Shown: positions 1 through 10,777 of the stretch, piece after piece | How the letters are laid out: each line of letters begins with the position of its first letter | Numbering within the stretch: position 1 is the first letter of the stretch | DNA from: Periplaneta americana | Lineage: Eukaryota; Arthropoda; Insecta; Blattodea; Blattidae | DNA length: 64,000 nucleotides | Assembly: GCF_040183065.1 (NCBI RefSeq) | Contig: NC_091120.1 | Span: 182,405,896-182,469,895 of the forward strand | Direction of reading: 5' to 3' | Program-made: the position numbers and the translations under genes | The notes under the pieces: model-generated | What the model was told of the DNA's origin: nothing | What the model saw: only the letters and a program-made list of their open reading frames with translations | Databases searched by the model: none

Positions 1-25
1 ATAATAATACTAATATCTTAATTTA

Positions 26-235
26 AATACCATACAGATCACAATTCATACTTCAAATATCTTCCAAAATAAATATGGATCATGTTTTATGTACTGTATA
101 TCTGTTCCACAATTAGGTACATTATGCAAGGTTTCATGTTCATTTAATATGCAAAATAAGAAAGATGTCACTAAAAGTTTTGTTGTTTTTCTACTATATT
201 AAAATATATACATTACAAGACTGTCAATGGACTGC
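26..235. repeat. Intron segment duplicated at 62487-62735
   Basis: This AT-rich stretch aligns in the same orientation with 62487-62735. Shared blocks include acaattaggtacattat, catttaatatgcaaaataag and tctactatattaaaa, in the same order with small indels. It sits just downstream (left) of the SHIPPO-family exon at 477-610. The distant copy lies upstream of a terminal exon of the same gene family, so the simplest reading is an intron duplicated with the gene. An old transposon present twice is the alternative. Confidence 0.6.
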
Positions 236-476
236 AAGATTTATTTATAATGAATAATTTTGTTTGTCTATAGCAAATAAGAATTAAGCCTATACTAAAA
301 TGAATGCTCGTTTTGCAAGAACAATGAAAGAAAGAAAAACGTTAGCATAATTTTTAACGAAGGTACTTCTTTATAACACAATCACTTTTGACATGCATTT
401 TGATCACATCTAGCAGAACTTCAACATGCGTTCAATTTTCTTTTCTCTCGCTTTTATTTAATTGGGAATGCTTTAC

Positions 477-610
477 CTTCTCTGGAGAGTGGGCACCAGG
501 ACCAGGTGTCTGCGTAGAATCAGAGGGCAGTTCATAGCGAGAACTGAGGGAGTATGCAGGAGCCTTATCCCTGTAGCTGTCAACCCTAGCATCGTTGTAT
601 GTTCCAGGTC
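477..610 (-). CDS. Internal exon of an ODF3/CIMAP1-like sperm-tail PG-rich (SHIPPO) protein
   Basis: On the minus strand the exon runs from acceptor ttcag|GA to donor GAGAAG|gtaaag, 134 bp, entering in phase 1 and leaving in phase 0. It encodes 44 full codons beginning PGTYNDARVDSYRDKAPAYS and ending TPGPGAHSPEK. The paired PG motifs, the APAYS core and above all GPGAHSPEK are signatures of the penultimate repeat of ODF3 (outer dense fibre protein 3, CIMAP1), a protein of sperm flagellar axonemes. The split first codon is completed by the G left by the exon at 23343-23447, giving Gly. In this family the next exon encodes the C-terminal FGIKHS peptide; for this gene it must lie left of position 1. 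The family assignment is firm; the exact orthologue and whether the gene is expressed are not known. Confidence 0.8.
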
Positions 611-949
611 CTGAAGTCAAAATAGTTATTTTCCATGTTGAATCTTTCGTACACTGCTTTTAACACTTGAATATAAATAATTGATTAAATGGCGATCTTA
701 CTCGTGTTAATTATGTAAGCGTGTGCGGCTTACAGTTATTTTGTTTTACCCTTTGTCTCCCTGAAAAAGTAAATGCAGGGGCATGTTTCTAGTTACTCTA
801 TTCTGTTTGGCCAAGAACAGTTGAGATGTTGTGAACTTTAGATGCTGCAGGATACAAATAAAAAAAAAAAAGAATCTCAGAATTTTGACTTCCCAATTGA
901 TAAGAAAAAAAACATTTTTTTTAAACTGATATTTTCTTCTACTACTTGA
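611..949. other. Intron sequence without recognisable features
   Basis: AT-rich sequence between the exon at 477-610 and the LINE fragment that begins near 950. Apart from short A runs near 860 and 905, no coding or repeat signal is seen. The short stretch 236-476 on the other side of the exon is equally featureless. Confidence 0.5.
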
Positions 950-1918
950 ACAGAGGAAATTCTCTTCAAAATATGTGACTGGTTCTCAGTCAATAAATTG
1001 GTATTAAATTGTAACAAAACTAACATAATTCAATTTAAATCCTGCGCAAATTCAACCTCGCAAATTTCTAGCGCAATAATTAACAATAGATCCCTATTAG
1101 AAACAACAATAACCAAATTTCTTGGCTTAAAAATCGATAATGTGTTAAATTGGAAAAATCATATTAAAGAAATTACCCCCAAACCAAATTCAGCTTGTTT
1201 TGCTGTTAGATCTATGCAAAAGATAGTAAATATCAATACCTTAAAAACAATATACTCTGCATACTTCCACTCGATAATGAGTTTTGGAATAATATTCTGG
1301 AGAAATTCCACAGATAGTAACAGTATATTTCTATTCCAAAAAAGAGTAAACAGAATAATGGTAGGTGCCAAATCTAGGGAATCATGTAGGACTATTTAAA
1401 AAAAACTACAAATAATGTCCATGGCTTGTCAGTATATCTTTTCATTAATAATCTTCCTCGTATGTAATCGTGAAAACTTTTTAACTAATTCAACAGTTCA
1501 CAGCATAAATACACGTCAAAAAAATGACTTTCATACTCCATCGGCAAGTCTATCATGCTATCAAAAAGGAGTGCATTATATGGCAGTAAAAATTTTTAAT
1601 AGGCTCCATATCGATATAAAAAATGAAACTCAAAACATAAGATTATTTAGGGCTAAATTAAAGAAGTACCTAAATTCTCACGCCTTCTATTTTGTAGGTG
1701 AATTCATGACATTCAATAACACTTCATGAAATTGACACTAAAACTTTGTGTTGTACAAGTAGCCTATATTGTAAATCTCTTCTGTATATATTTCACCTAG
1801 ACTGTGACTATAAATTAAGACTTTATAATAGTATTAAGTTTTTTGACTTGTTCCATATTCTAGCTGTAAAGCAATGTATGAATACCATGGAATGTTAATA
1901 AATACAATACAATACTAA
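950..1918 (+). mobile_element. 5'-truncated Jockey/CR1-like LINE, end of reverse transcriptase ORF and 3' tail
   Basis: Positions 998-1399 and 1415-1729 encode two halves of the C-terminal part of a non-LTR reverse-transcriptase ORF. Recognisable pieces are KFLGLKIDNVLNWKNHI, the AYFHSIMSFGIIFW motif, the FQKRVNRIM motif and a terminal FRAKLKKYLNSHAFY. The halves are in different frames. The shift lies in the A run near 1399, where the peptide order LFKKLQIMSM can be followed across frames. A short 3' UTR ends in aataaatacaatacaatac near 1915. The catalytic RT core is missing, so this is a dead copy inserted in the intron. Confidence 0.75.
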
Positions 1919-2228
1919 TGTTTTATTTTGTACTAAGGATAATGTAGAAATAAAGGCAACAGAATAATCAGGGCTAGAAAAATATTTCCAGAACATACGA
2001 CATTAATGAAATTAAGGGTAGTGGTAATTTATATACAGCATGTTTTCTTTTCTTCAATTAGATTTTTAATCCCTATATTTCAACATACTGAAGCTTCGAA
2101 CTTTTCCAGCTTCAGAAACAGAAATAAGCAGAATAATTCCTTATTTGCAATGTACATCATAAAACATTTACAAGTTACACTGTTACAGTTGTTATTTGTT
2201 AATGAATTCAGATACGTACATATTAATA

Positions 2229-2465
2229 CAGTGTGTCCGCAAACTCACTCCGCAGCGAGAAGAGATGCTCGATCTCCTAGCGAGAAGTTTTAAGTTGGCA
2301 GAAAAATCATTCACACGTGTTCAGTGTTGACCTTCGAGTGGAGTGAATACCACTTCCCAACATAACTGCAGCCACCAGCGGTGAATCCCACCTACCAACA
2401 TAATTGCAGCTCCTAGCGTATATATCGTCGTCTCCTTGATGTGGAGTGAGTTTGCAGACGCACTG
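2229..2465. mobile_element. MITE with CAGTG-type terminal inverted repeats
   Basis: The 237-bp element is bounded by TA (2227-2228 and 2466-2467). The ends CAGTGTGTCCGCAAACTCAC and, inverted, CAGTGCGTCTGCAAACTCAC match with two substitutions. TA flanks and CAGTG ends indicate a non-autonomous Tc1/mariner derivative. There is no coding capacity. Confidence 0.75.
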
Positions 2466-2541
2466 TATTATTACATACATTAAACATCCAACTATCAGAT
2501 ATACTGTATAATTTAGCAGGAAGTACAACAAATGCGAGTTA

Positions 2542-3436
2542 CAGTAAAACCGCGATAAGACGCTGTTCAAGGGACTGGGTGTAAAATGCGTATTAACCGG
2601 GACCGTGTATTAGGCGGGTATACTAATTTTGACTTATATACAGTACCTATTAGCATTTTTATTTATTGGAATATATGATTCATGAAAGGTAATACAGTAT
2701 TACTCCATTATGTAATTACTGTACTGTACATCAAAGACATTTACAATATGTACTGTACTTATTTCTTCCGAAAAAGAAAAAGCCATTTATAGTTGTTTGC
2801 CGTGTGCGTGTTCTCCAAGTCCTCATGTTTACCACACTTCAGTTTCTGCACTTACATCCTCCCAACATCGCAGCTGTAGTGATTGAGTCGCGATTTTTTA
2901 TTATCGTTCTTAATGTCGATTATGGGATTCCTAATGAATCAGAGAGTTGTTTCTGAGTAAGAGTACTGTTCTCATCGTACTTTCGTAAGATTTCCAATTT
3001 TTCCGACACAGAAAGGGCTTTTCGTTTAACACTCATTGTAATCACAGACACTTCAATACACAAAAGGACAACAAACTGCCTAGCAAAAATTTCCAGAATT
3101 TTATTACGGCCGAGTGAGGAATGTTGTTTGAGAGAGAGGGTTAGCAAGAGGGTGGGGTATTGTACTGTATGTAGGGTTTAACCACGCAGATAAGGAGTCG
3201 ATTAAGAGAGCGTAACAAGAGGGTGGGGTATACTAAGTTATGAAGTATGAAGGTTTAAATGCGCAGGTAAAGGGTTGAATACCAATACTTTTCAGGTTAA
3301 TGACCAAGATGTTTCATTGCTGAAAATTACATCGAAAATATTCCACAAAAATAGCGTATTATGCGGAACTTGAGCGCAACAAACGGGGTATTTTACAAAG
3401 GCGTAATAAGAGGGCGTTCTTATCGACATTTTACTG
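2542..3436 (-). mobile_element. pogo/Tigger-like transposon, internally deleted
   Basis: An 895-bp element flanked by TA dinucleotides (2540-2541, 3437-3438). The ends CAGTAAAACCGCGATAAGACGC and, inverted, CAGTAAAATGTCGATAAGAACGC form the terminal inverted repeats. It carries the start of a CENP-B-type transposase on the minus strand. A full Tigger is over 2 kb, so most of the transposase including its DDE domain has been lost. Confidence 0.8.
2920..3036 (-). pseudogene. N-terminal remnant of a pogo/CENP-B-type transposase
   Basis: Starting at the ATG at 3034-3036, the reading frame gives MSVKRKALSVSEKLEILRKY followed by a Gln-Lys-Gln-Leu...LGIP helix. This is the CENP-B N-terminal helix-turn-helix (psq/CENP-B DNA-binding domain) of pogo/Tigger transposases. 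A TAA stop replaces the expected lysine after LGIP; the frame then continues STLRTIIKNR, the next segment of the same domain. Everything after about 60 residues is missing. The gene lies inside the TIR-bounded element 2542-3436. Confidence 0.75.
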
Positions 3437-3438
3437 TA

Positions 3439-4670
3439 TTTACATTTATCTTGTTAGTACAGCCCAAATTTATATCCAAAGACAATGTATAATGTGAGTG
3501 CATGATGGCCATAAATATCAGCAATTCCTCCGCAAATACATTGGTGTGGCTGGCAGAGTTTACAACCAAGGCATAAAGCCATTGCGATTTTGAAGGATGT
3601 ACTATCTATTAGAGTGCCGATGTGAGTTGATTTATGTGTGTCAATTATATACATACTAGGTGACCATTTTGTATGTGAAATATATACAGTGGCATTGTGA
3701 CCTTATGTTGTTACTCTGTGGAGAAGAGAAAAACACAGTCTATGACTAGAATAAGAAAGCAATCGTACTGCACAGGTGATGTAACAGCGGCTTGCTGTGT
3801 ATTAGTACAAACAACTGCTGTTCCACAAACAGAATGGTCAGGTAATAATACGTTGTACTTTGTTAAAACGTTTTTCATAGGTTATACCACAGTGTAAATT
3901 TTGTAAAGTTCACTACTTCATTAAGTTTTATTTTATGTATTAAAAAAATTATTTCTGGATTCCCAAGGTTATTCCCTATTTAAGAATGATTACTTATTAT
4001 TTAATAAACATATGTGTAGTGCAACAATGAAGAAGAAAGTAACTTATTGGAATCATGTACATGTTATTATAATATAGTTATTGCAATTTTATGTTTATAG
4101 CACATGAATCATATTACATCATTACAAAAGATCTTATATACCATTAAATAAAATAATAAGAAAAGGAAGGAAAATGTATTTTATTTAAGACTTACATTAC
4201 GAATTTCTGAGAACAAAATGCTGTAGATGTAATGAAGATTTTTAATCACAATACCAAAATATGAAGTATTTACTTCAAAATGACTGATAATATGTCATAC
4301 TATGTGATGGTTGTATATACAGTGCATTTCAAAAGTCACACATATTTTCTGCTACAGCTAAATGAAAATATTTTTCGAAAAACGCTCGGACACGTCAAAC
4401 AGTATATTTTAAAAGACACTTTTTCACAAAAACAAACCATTCTTGGTATCATTGTGCTAGTTGTGACGTCATCGGAAACATTTTTAAGTGGCACCCTGCG
4501 ATTTTTCTGTATACCATCTGAAAGATTTTATTATTCTCCATGGTTACATAAGCTATCAATTGTTTTATACAACAAACGTTGCTCTGGTATCTAATATCGG
4601 TACCGGTACTCCAAGAATATAAATTTAAAAATACAGTATACAAACTTCTACAAAGTAATGCAATCCTTGG
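3439..4670. other. Stretch without a confident gene
   Basis: AT-rich intronic sequence. One TA-CAGTGC motif near 4319 resembles a Tc1/mariner terminus and is followed by sequence with a transposon-end look, but no partner end was found. The ORFs here have no recognisable domain. Confidence 0.4.
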
Positions 4671-4940
4671 TACAACAGCCCATGAAGGGCCAAGGATGAC
4701 CAGCAGACTAGCGGCGTTGTTCACATGCCTCAGCAGAGGTACAGATGTAACATGATGATATCCACAGCTGTTACAGCTGGTTTCAGAAACTGGATTTTGC
4801 TACTTACCATAGCTCCCCAAATTCATCACGATGCTAGGTGGGTCACTGGTCCCATACACTGGCCGAAATGTCATGAGAAAATTTCTTTCCCCATGAGAAC
4901 TCGAACTAATGGTCATTCTGTAATGTGAGTCCAGGTACAA
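4671..4940. mobile_element. SINE-like repeat containing the CCCATGAAGGGCC core
   Basis: Contains acagcccatgaagggccaag followed by a cacatgc...agcagaggt block, the same core as the shorter copy at 26095-26196. Near-matching direct repeats, caatccttgg near 4672 and caatccttag near 4940, look like a target-site duplication. Family identity is inferred only from the shared core. Confidence 0.55.
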
Positions 4941-4979
4941 TCCTTAGTCCATGTTACTATGACGCAGGACCTACTACGT

Positions 4980-5043
4980 TATATAATATAATATAATATA
5001 ATATAATATAATATAATATAATATAATATAATATAAATATAAT
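4980..5043. repeat. Pentanucleotide (TAATA)n microsatellite
   Basis: About a dozen near-perfect taata units immediately precede the pogo-like element at 5045; related AT-rich sequence follows its right end at 5883. The transposon therefore appears to have inserted into or beside a TA-rich microsatellite. Confidence 0.9.
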
Positions 5044-5044
5044 A

Positions 5045-5882
5045 TAGTAGAACTTGGTTATAACGACATCCAAGGGACCTCGAAAATTATGTTGTTATGA
5101 AAGAGTGTCGTTGTAACCGAGATTCATATTATCAGTCTAGTGAGGTGGAAAATGAAAAATAATAAACATAATTAGGCTTATTTTAGATTTATGTATCCGC
5201 TTTTAAGCATACCATGAACACAATAAAATAAATGTACAATTATAAATACAGTATTCTGTATTAAAACAGTTTGTTCATTACTCACCAAACTTATTTACTG
5301 AGGAGTGAAGTAATCAGTCATTTTACTCTGTTGTCTCCTACTTGCCCAATATACATTTTATAAATTAAATTCTATATTCATTATTTCAGTTGCAATTTCA
5401 CTGCTCCTTCTCCTAGCTTCATACTCCCTCCTCTAGCTTCATAGAAATGTTCACAAATCTAATGGCTTCTAAAGTGTCACTCACTTCTTTTAGTGGCCAC
5501 ACTGCATTAAAATGCGTGCACTTAGTGAAAACTTCCTGTCGAAACTGACTGCATGCAGGTACCATTAATACCGCATGAATTCGGGCAGGTTACAATGGGT
5601 GGGGAATCTGCCTGCATTCCAGAGGTCTATGATAGAAGTGAGCAGTAAAGGATTTGCCACATTTCAGCAAAATATTTCTTAAAATACTTTGGTTCTTAGA
5701 AAATTGTATTCCAAACTGAGGTTGAATATGACGTTATATGCGAGGTAGACGCATAGGCGTTTGTCATATTAAGCAAGGTATAAAAGCATATGTCTTATGG
5801 GGAATTAGCTGGGACCACAGAATATGTGACGTTATAGACGAGGTGTTGCACAAAACGAGGTCGCTATAACCAAGTTCTACTG
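5045..5882. mobile_element. pogo/Tigger-like non-autonomous transposon
   Basis: 838 bp flanked by TA (5043-5044, 5883-5884). The right end inverted reads CAGTAGAACTTGGTTATAGC and the left end TAGTAGAACTTGGTTATAAC, identical except for two bases. CAGTAGAAC-type ends with TA duplication are typical of pogo/Tigger elements. No intact ORF remains. Minus-strand sequence near 5450-5520 may derive from the transposase C-terminus, but this is weak. Confidence 0.7.
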
Positions 5883-5884
5883 TA

Positions 5885-6527
5885 TAATATATTATAATAT
5901 AATTACGAGAGTGTCTTGCCTGACTCCGAGAGTCATTGCAGATCAATGCTAGAATGAAAATACAAGTGCACAGCGTACCTACTTGAAGTAATACTAAAAA
6001 AAAGAGTTAGTTTTAAACAGAAAAATTTTATTTGTGATATTTTCATTAAGTGACAAACTGTCGCAAGATTGAAATTTTGTATCTGGTATCAACATTCCGC
6101 CTACAGCTGTATACAATGAAGTCCAATATAGTGTAGTCCACAGTGAAAAGTATGTCCCTCGAGAAAATAGATCATTATCACTGAAATTCTTAATTGCAGA
6201 GATTCAGTGAATTTGTCAGCATAGAACAACTCTGCATTATAATTTATCACTAACCCTATCTCGAGTTGAGAGCAAATCCTGTGCCATTACCAGCCCCATA
6301 TCACTGTAATTCCACATGACAATATTTCCATTCCGAATAGTTTTGTAAACTGCGTGGAATTCTTGACAGTTTACAACTAGTTAAGTTTACAGTACAGTGG
6401 AGAGTTGACTCTGCAGAAGAGATTTTGATTATTTTCTCAGAAAACTGTGACATAGTGTTCTATTTTTAGGTTCGTATCTCTAATTACTAGCAAACAACCA
6501 AAGGCAACAACCCTCATCCACAGGTAT

Positions 6528-6530
<3 letters not shown>
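5885..6530. other. Intron sequence without recognisable features
   Basis: No credible ORF or delimited repeat was seen between the pogo-like element and the ATA microsatellite. Confidence 0.45.
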
Positions 6531-6588
<58 letters not shown>

Positions 6589-6626
6589 TAATAATAATAA
6601 TAATAATGATAATAATAATAATAATG

Positions 6627-6698
<72 letters not shown>

Positions 6699-6699
6699 T
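6531..6699. repeat. Trinucleotide (ATA)n microsatellite
   Basis: About 56 ATA/TAA units over 169 bp with four interspersed atgata variants. The long poly-Leu and poly-Ile reading frames across it are artefacts. Confidence 0.95.
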
Positions 6700-7373
6700 A
6701 GCGCATTTTTGTAGTCTTGAGTTCATTCCATGTGTGTGGTGTCTCAGAAAAGAAAAGCGTATTTAGGAAGTGATAACTCAAAATAATTCTGTGGCTGGAA
6801 GGAAAAAGGTCGTAAGTCAATTTTTTGTTAAAATGAGATTTTTATATATTCTGAAAGCGGAAACAATTCTCTACAATCTGGTAAAACGGCTAAAGTCAAA
6901 TAAGATTCCTGACTGGATTTATAGAGTGTTACCAAATGTCTTAAGTACTTTTTGAATCGACCACACACAGAATAAAGGACTTAAGAATATTTAATACTTT
7001 ATTCCTTACAAACCATCACATGTTTACTTTCCATGCTTCCCTATTAAAAAGGTCTAATTTGTATTTTAGTCATTTTATCACATACTGATGCCCTTTCCTT
7101 TTGAAACTTTAAGCACCAGAGTAAACAGTCCTATAATTGTTTAAGACCCATTTTGCATTCTTAATAATTTACATTTCTGATTTATTTTGACATGAAAAAG
7201 GTCTTATGTTTAAATAGTCCCTTCTACTCAGTTTGGGGTCTAGTCTTAAAAGAGCTTAAGTACGGCTATTTTTAGAAATAATCAAGAAAATTGTTAAATG
7301 AGCAACATTACCTATTTTAGAAGAAATATAAACAATATAAGCAAATAATATTCAGCAAAAACCTCTTAATTAG
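6700..7373. other. Intron sequence with a short copy related to the LINE at 7374
   Basis: Positions 6781-6830 (aattctgtggctggaagg and onward) resemble the reverse complement of 7980-8026, near the 5' boundary of the LINE fragment. The rest shows nothing recognisable. Confidence 0.4.
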
Positions 7374-8026
7374 TCTTCTTCTTCTTCTTCACTTCCTGGT
7401 TTAGGCATTAATTGCCTGTTCCGTCTTCACTAATAGATCTAGGCCCATCTCTTCCGAGGACGTCCAACATCTCTTCTTCCTCTTGGGAAGTAGTTTTGTA
7501 TTCTCTTTGGTAATCTACTCTCTGCCATTCTTTCTATATGTTCTTTCCATTGTTCCTTATTGTTAGTTATCTTTTCTTTTATGGAGTAGATTTGCAGTTC
7601 TTCACGGATATCCTCGTTTCTTATCTGGTCCATTCTAGTACACCCCTTTACTCTCCTTAAAAACTTCATCTCAGCTGCCTGGATTTTACTTTCATGTTTA
7701 GTAGTGGTAATCCAAGATTCACTCCCATATAGGAGGGTAGGAACTGCCATTGTTTTATAGAATTTTAATTTTGTTTGTTTGTGGGCTTTATTATTCAACG
7801 TTCTATTTATTGTGCCACAAATAGCTTGGAACTGATTAATTTTATATTCAATATCCTTATCATATCCATAGCTAATATCACATCCTAGATATTTATAGTG
7901 GGATACTTGTTCAATCTTAATTAGTAAACTCTATAATTGAAACCAATTTCAATCTTTCTACTGCTCTCCTGAAAAGTTAAACATTTTTACTTAAGACCTT
8001 TTTCCTCCCGGCCACAGAATTATTGA
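7374..8026 (-). mobile_element. RTE-type LINE fragment (C-terminal ORF end)
   Basis: The minus strand encodes HYKYLGCDISYGYDKDIEYK, then a KTMAVPTLLYGSESW motif, AAEMKFLRRVKG, NEDIREEL and a terminal GRRDVGRPRKRW. This order is the conserved C-terminal end of RTE-like reverse-transcriptase ORFs of insects. The open frame covers 7439-7798, with more homologous sequence out of frame up to about 7975. The 3' end carries a (GAA)n-type tail (cttcttcttcttc on the plus strand near 7376), usual for RTE elements. 5' truncated and frameshifted, so non-functional. Confidence 0.8.
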
Positions 8027-9059
8027 GTGTGTGAAGAACAGAGAGTCAAAAACAAGTTTATCACATGAGTGTAGAATCCCAGAAGAAACAATTAGAGTGG
8101 ATGAAAGAAGAACACAAACTTATAAGTTTTGTCATTACGTGGGTAACCTTCCGATATATTGTGGTTACCCAATAATATATTCACAAAGGCAAATATAGAT
8201 AATTTCTTGAATTCTTTTGTCTATCGTGGGGATTTCTGTGATTTTGAGGGGAGAATTGAACATTAGCTCATTAACAGTTCCCCTAAAAAAGCTTTAATGA
8301 GAAATGAGCATAGCAGTGCATGTTCTGGAATTATAATCTGCTTGTTTAGTTCCCGTGGGAAATGGTCCTAGTTCAGATAGTAAGTTACCATTCTGGAAAT
8401 GCTGACATAAAGAAAAATCCCACGCTTTTTTCAGAGCTAAATCCCTGACAATTATACCAGAAACATCTGATTGCAATATTCTTTTTTCTACATATGACGT
8501 GCACTGAAAAACGAAGTCTCAAGTCGTGTAACACAAAACTCACAACAATTTTAACATGTAAGTCTGTTTATCTGGGTGCGAATTCTATCTCCTATTTCAC
8601 TCCTTTTTTATATTCAATCTTTCAAAACAATGAAGCTATCACCTTGCATACTTTCACCTGAGGAAGGTGATCCTTTACCATCACAGAAAGTACGTAGCAG
8701 CATGAAATAAACATTTGCATGAGTATTAAACATTACGTCAATATTACATACGTACAAATAACAAGGAAAAATTCTCTCGGAATATTGGACTACTTGACAG
8801 AAACAAGAACAAGTTATGTAATTTGATATGAAAGTAAACTTTTTTTTTTTGTTCAATTGTAAGACCCTTAACTTATCGCTATTCACTCAGACTCTATGAG
8901 CAGCTCATATACAGGGTGATTCACGAAAATGGTGCAATATTCTAGGAACTAATTTCTGTTAAAATGGTGATGAAAAAAGTTAATATAAAAGTTTGTTATA
9001 ATTTTAAAATTGGGTCATTCGGTATCATATTATTACAAATAAGTTCAACACTCAACCCT
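8027..9059. other. Intron sequence; possible single mariner-type terminus at 8912
   Basis: At 8910-8927 ta|cagggtgattcacgaa resembles the usual outer end of a Tc1/mariner element. No matching opposite end was found, although a transposase C-terminal remnant lies at 9835-10026. Nothing else is recognisable. Confidence 0.35.
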
Positions 9060-9118
9060 TGTATTTTATTTTCTATTTATTTATAGCTGCAGAGTTAAGG
9101 CCTTCTCTTATACTCCAA
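9060..9118 (-). mobile_element. LINE 3' UTR fragment
   Basis: Inverted, this reads taagagaaggccttaactct followed by an AAATAAA-rich tail. It matches the 3' UTR end seen at 11805-11855. Too short for more. Confidence 0.5.
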
Positions 9119-9529
9119 ACAAAACTCCATTCACATTTTAGAAGAAGTAATTGTGTATAGGAAGCTGTCGTTTTTATGAATTTTTTAGTGATCGGTTTTC
9201 AAGGTATCGTTCTTTGAAAATTGGCTATTATGTCAAAATTTGATGCATTGACCAGTTTTAAAAGTATTATATCTTCAAGGCCATTCAAATAGAGTTGTGG
9301 GAAAAGTGCCATTGGAAAGCTTATGAACCGATATGACAGAACTTGAAAAATGTCTTTAACTTTTTCATTTTCAAGGTCATCCAGCAAATTTTGGGGGAGG
9401 GGGATATGTGCACCCCTTAATTTTCTTCCACAATGTATTTGACATATCATTTAATGTATTAACTATGTTCAACTTTGAATTTTGGATAATAATGGAAGCA
9501 AGGGATTTAAATTAATATATATTAAGTAC

Positions 9530-9738
9530 TGGACTTAAGTACTGTCGACTGGATTTCCGGAGGGAAAAAGACCTTTAGGGAGGCCGAGACGTAGATGGGA
9601 GGATAATATTAAAATGGATTTGAGGGAGGTGGGGCATAATGATAGAGACTGGCTTAATCTTGCACAGGATAGGGACCGATGGCGGGCTTATGTGAGGGCG
9701 GCAATGAACCTTCGGGTTCCTTAAAAGCCATTTGTAAG
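9530..9738 (+). mobile_element. Short 3'-terminal LINE fragment with 14-bp target-site duplication
   Basis: Encodes GRPRRRWEDNIKMDLREVGH, then RDWLNLAQDRDRWRAYVRAA and MNLRVP-stop, the C-terminus of a LINE ORF seen again at 10027-10248; its upstream part is at 52157-52344. The fragment is flanked by perfect copies of tatatattaagtac at 9516-9529 and 9739-9752, so it moved as a roughly 200-bp unit. It ends in sequence related to a GTAA-type tail. Confidence 0.8.
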
Positions 9739-9834
9739 TATATATTAAGTACCCCAAGAAGATCAAATGGATGGAGTTATGGCTTATACCAATCTTCACC
9801 GTCAAAAAGTAGAAAAAGTATGTATATAGGGTGC

Positions 9835-10026
9835 GGTAGTGGGATATGACGGTTTTTATAACCTTGTTGTGGGACACTCAGGACGAACTAAAAGAAAACA
9901 CATATACTGGAAGTAATCTAGTACAATGCAATTTATTAATGTCTGATTACTTTTTAAAAATTACATTTCGTAAGTAGCCTCCATGGCAACGAATACATTC
10001 CTGCAATCTGCTATGAAAGTTCTGTA
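9835..10026 (-). pseudogene. C-terminal remnant of a Tc1/mariner (DDE) transposase
   Basis: The minus strand reads FHSRLQECIRCHGGYLRNVI and then a stop, matching the usual C-terminal helix (R-x-C-x-x-x-x-G-G-H-x-x-x-x-L/I) of insect Tc1/mariner transposases. The remainder of the transposase is not nearby because the LINE fragment at 10027-10248 interrupts the upstream side. Boundaries are approximate. Confidence 0.5.
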
Positions 10027-10248
10027 TGAGTGAATCCAGAAATGCATATAGAGTGTTAGTTGGAAGGCCAGAGAGAAAAAGATCTTTGGTGAGGCCGAGA
10101 TGTAGATGGGAAGATAATATTAAAATGGATTTGAAGGAGGTGGGATATGATGGTAGAGACTGGATTAATCTTGCTCAGGATAGGGACCGATGGTGAGCTT
10201 ATGTGAGGGCGGCAATGAACCTCCAGGTTCCTTAAAAGCCAGTAAGTA
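10027..10248 (+). mobile_element. Second short 3'-terminal LINE fragment
   Basis: About 80% identical to 9545-9724. It encodes SRNAYRVLVGRPE, WEDNIKMDLKEVGYDGRDW and AAMNLQVP-stop. One internal tga replaces the conserved Arg codon before AYVRAA. It starts at the SRNAY peptide, so it overlaps the end of the piece at 52157-52344. The tail reads gtaagtaa. Confidence 0.75.
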
Positions 10249-10370
10249 ACATTCACGTTATTACCCATCAGAAAAATACGTATTAAAGCTGGTTTTCAAG
10301 GACCCCATTTTCTACAGCAATGCACATAATCAGCTGAAGTAAACTGCGTGCCATCAACATAGTACATATA

Positions 10371-10777
10371 CTATAGTCGCGACGCTGTTATTCCCGGCGT
10401 GACTCCTCCTCTTTGCTTACGTCTTAGGAAGTGAAGGCTAGGTAGGTAGTATCGTTCGCCATTTTTGTTCTTTCGTTGCCGAACTACCATACAAGGAATC
10501 TATTTGCCACACCGTTAAACATTATCATGTCGTAGCTCCTCTGATAATAAATCAAACGCACTGTAATTCAGCAAATAATTGAGCGGCAAATAACGTCTTC
10601 GTGTGCTTTCTGCAAATGCCAACGAAAGAGCCAAAATGGCGGGCGATTATATTAAGTATTTAGCGAGCCTTAAGAAATGAATAACGTCTTCCTCAGCGAA
10701 TCACAAGACGCACACGTTTAAATGTAGCTGACCTGCAACGCAATTGACTGCCGGAAATTAGAGTGACGGGACTATAG
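10371..10777. mobile_element. MITE with CTATAGTC terminal inverted repeats
   Basis: The left end CTATAGTCGCGACGCTG and the inverted right end CTATAGTCCCGTCACTC bound about 407 bp of non-coding sequence. The inner part contains a paired ttcccggcg / ttccggca block. A preceding ta is consistent with TA duplication. The superfamily is not determined. Confidence 0.65.

Noticed and set aside
4319-4640. Possible Tc1/mariner element starting TA-CAGTGC
   Set aside because: Only one end visible; no inverted partner or transposase peptide found.
6514-6820. Poly-Leu and poly-Ile ORFs
   Set aside because: Translations of the ATA microsatellite.
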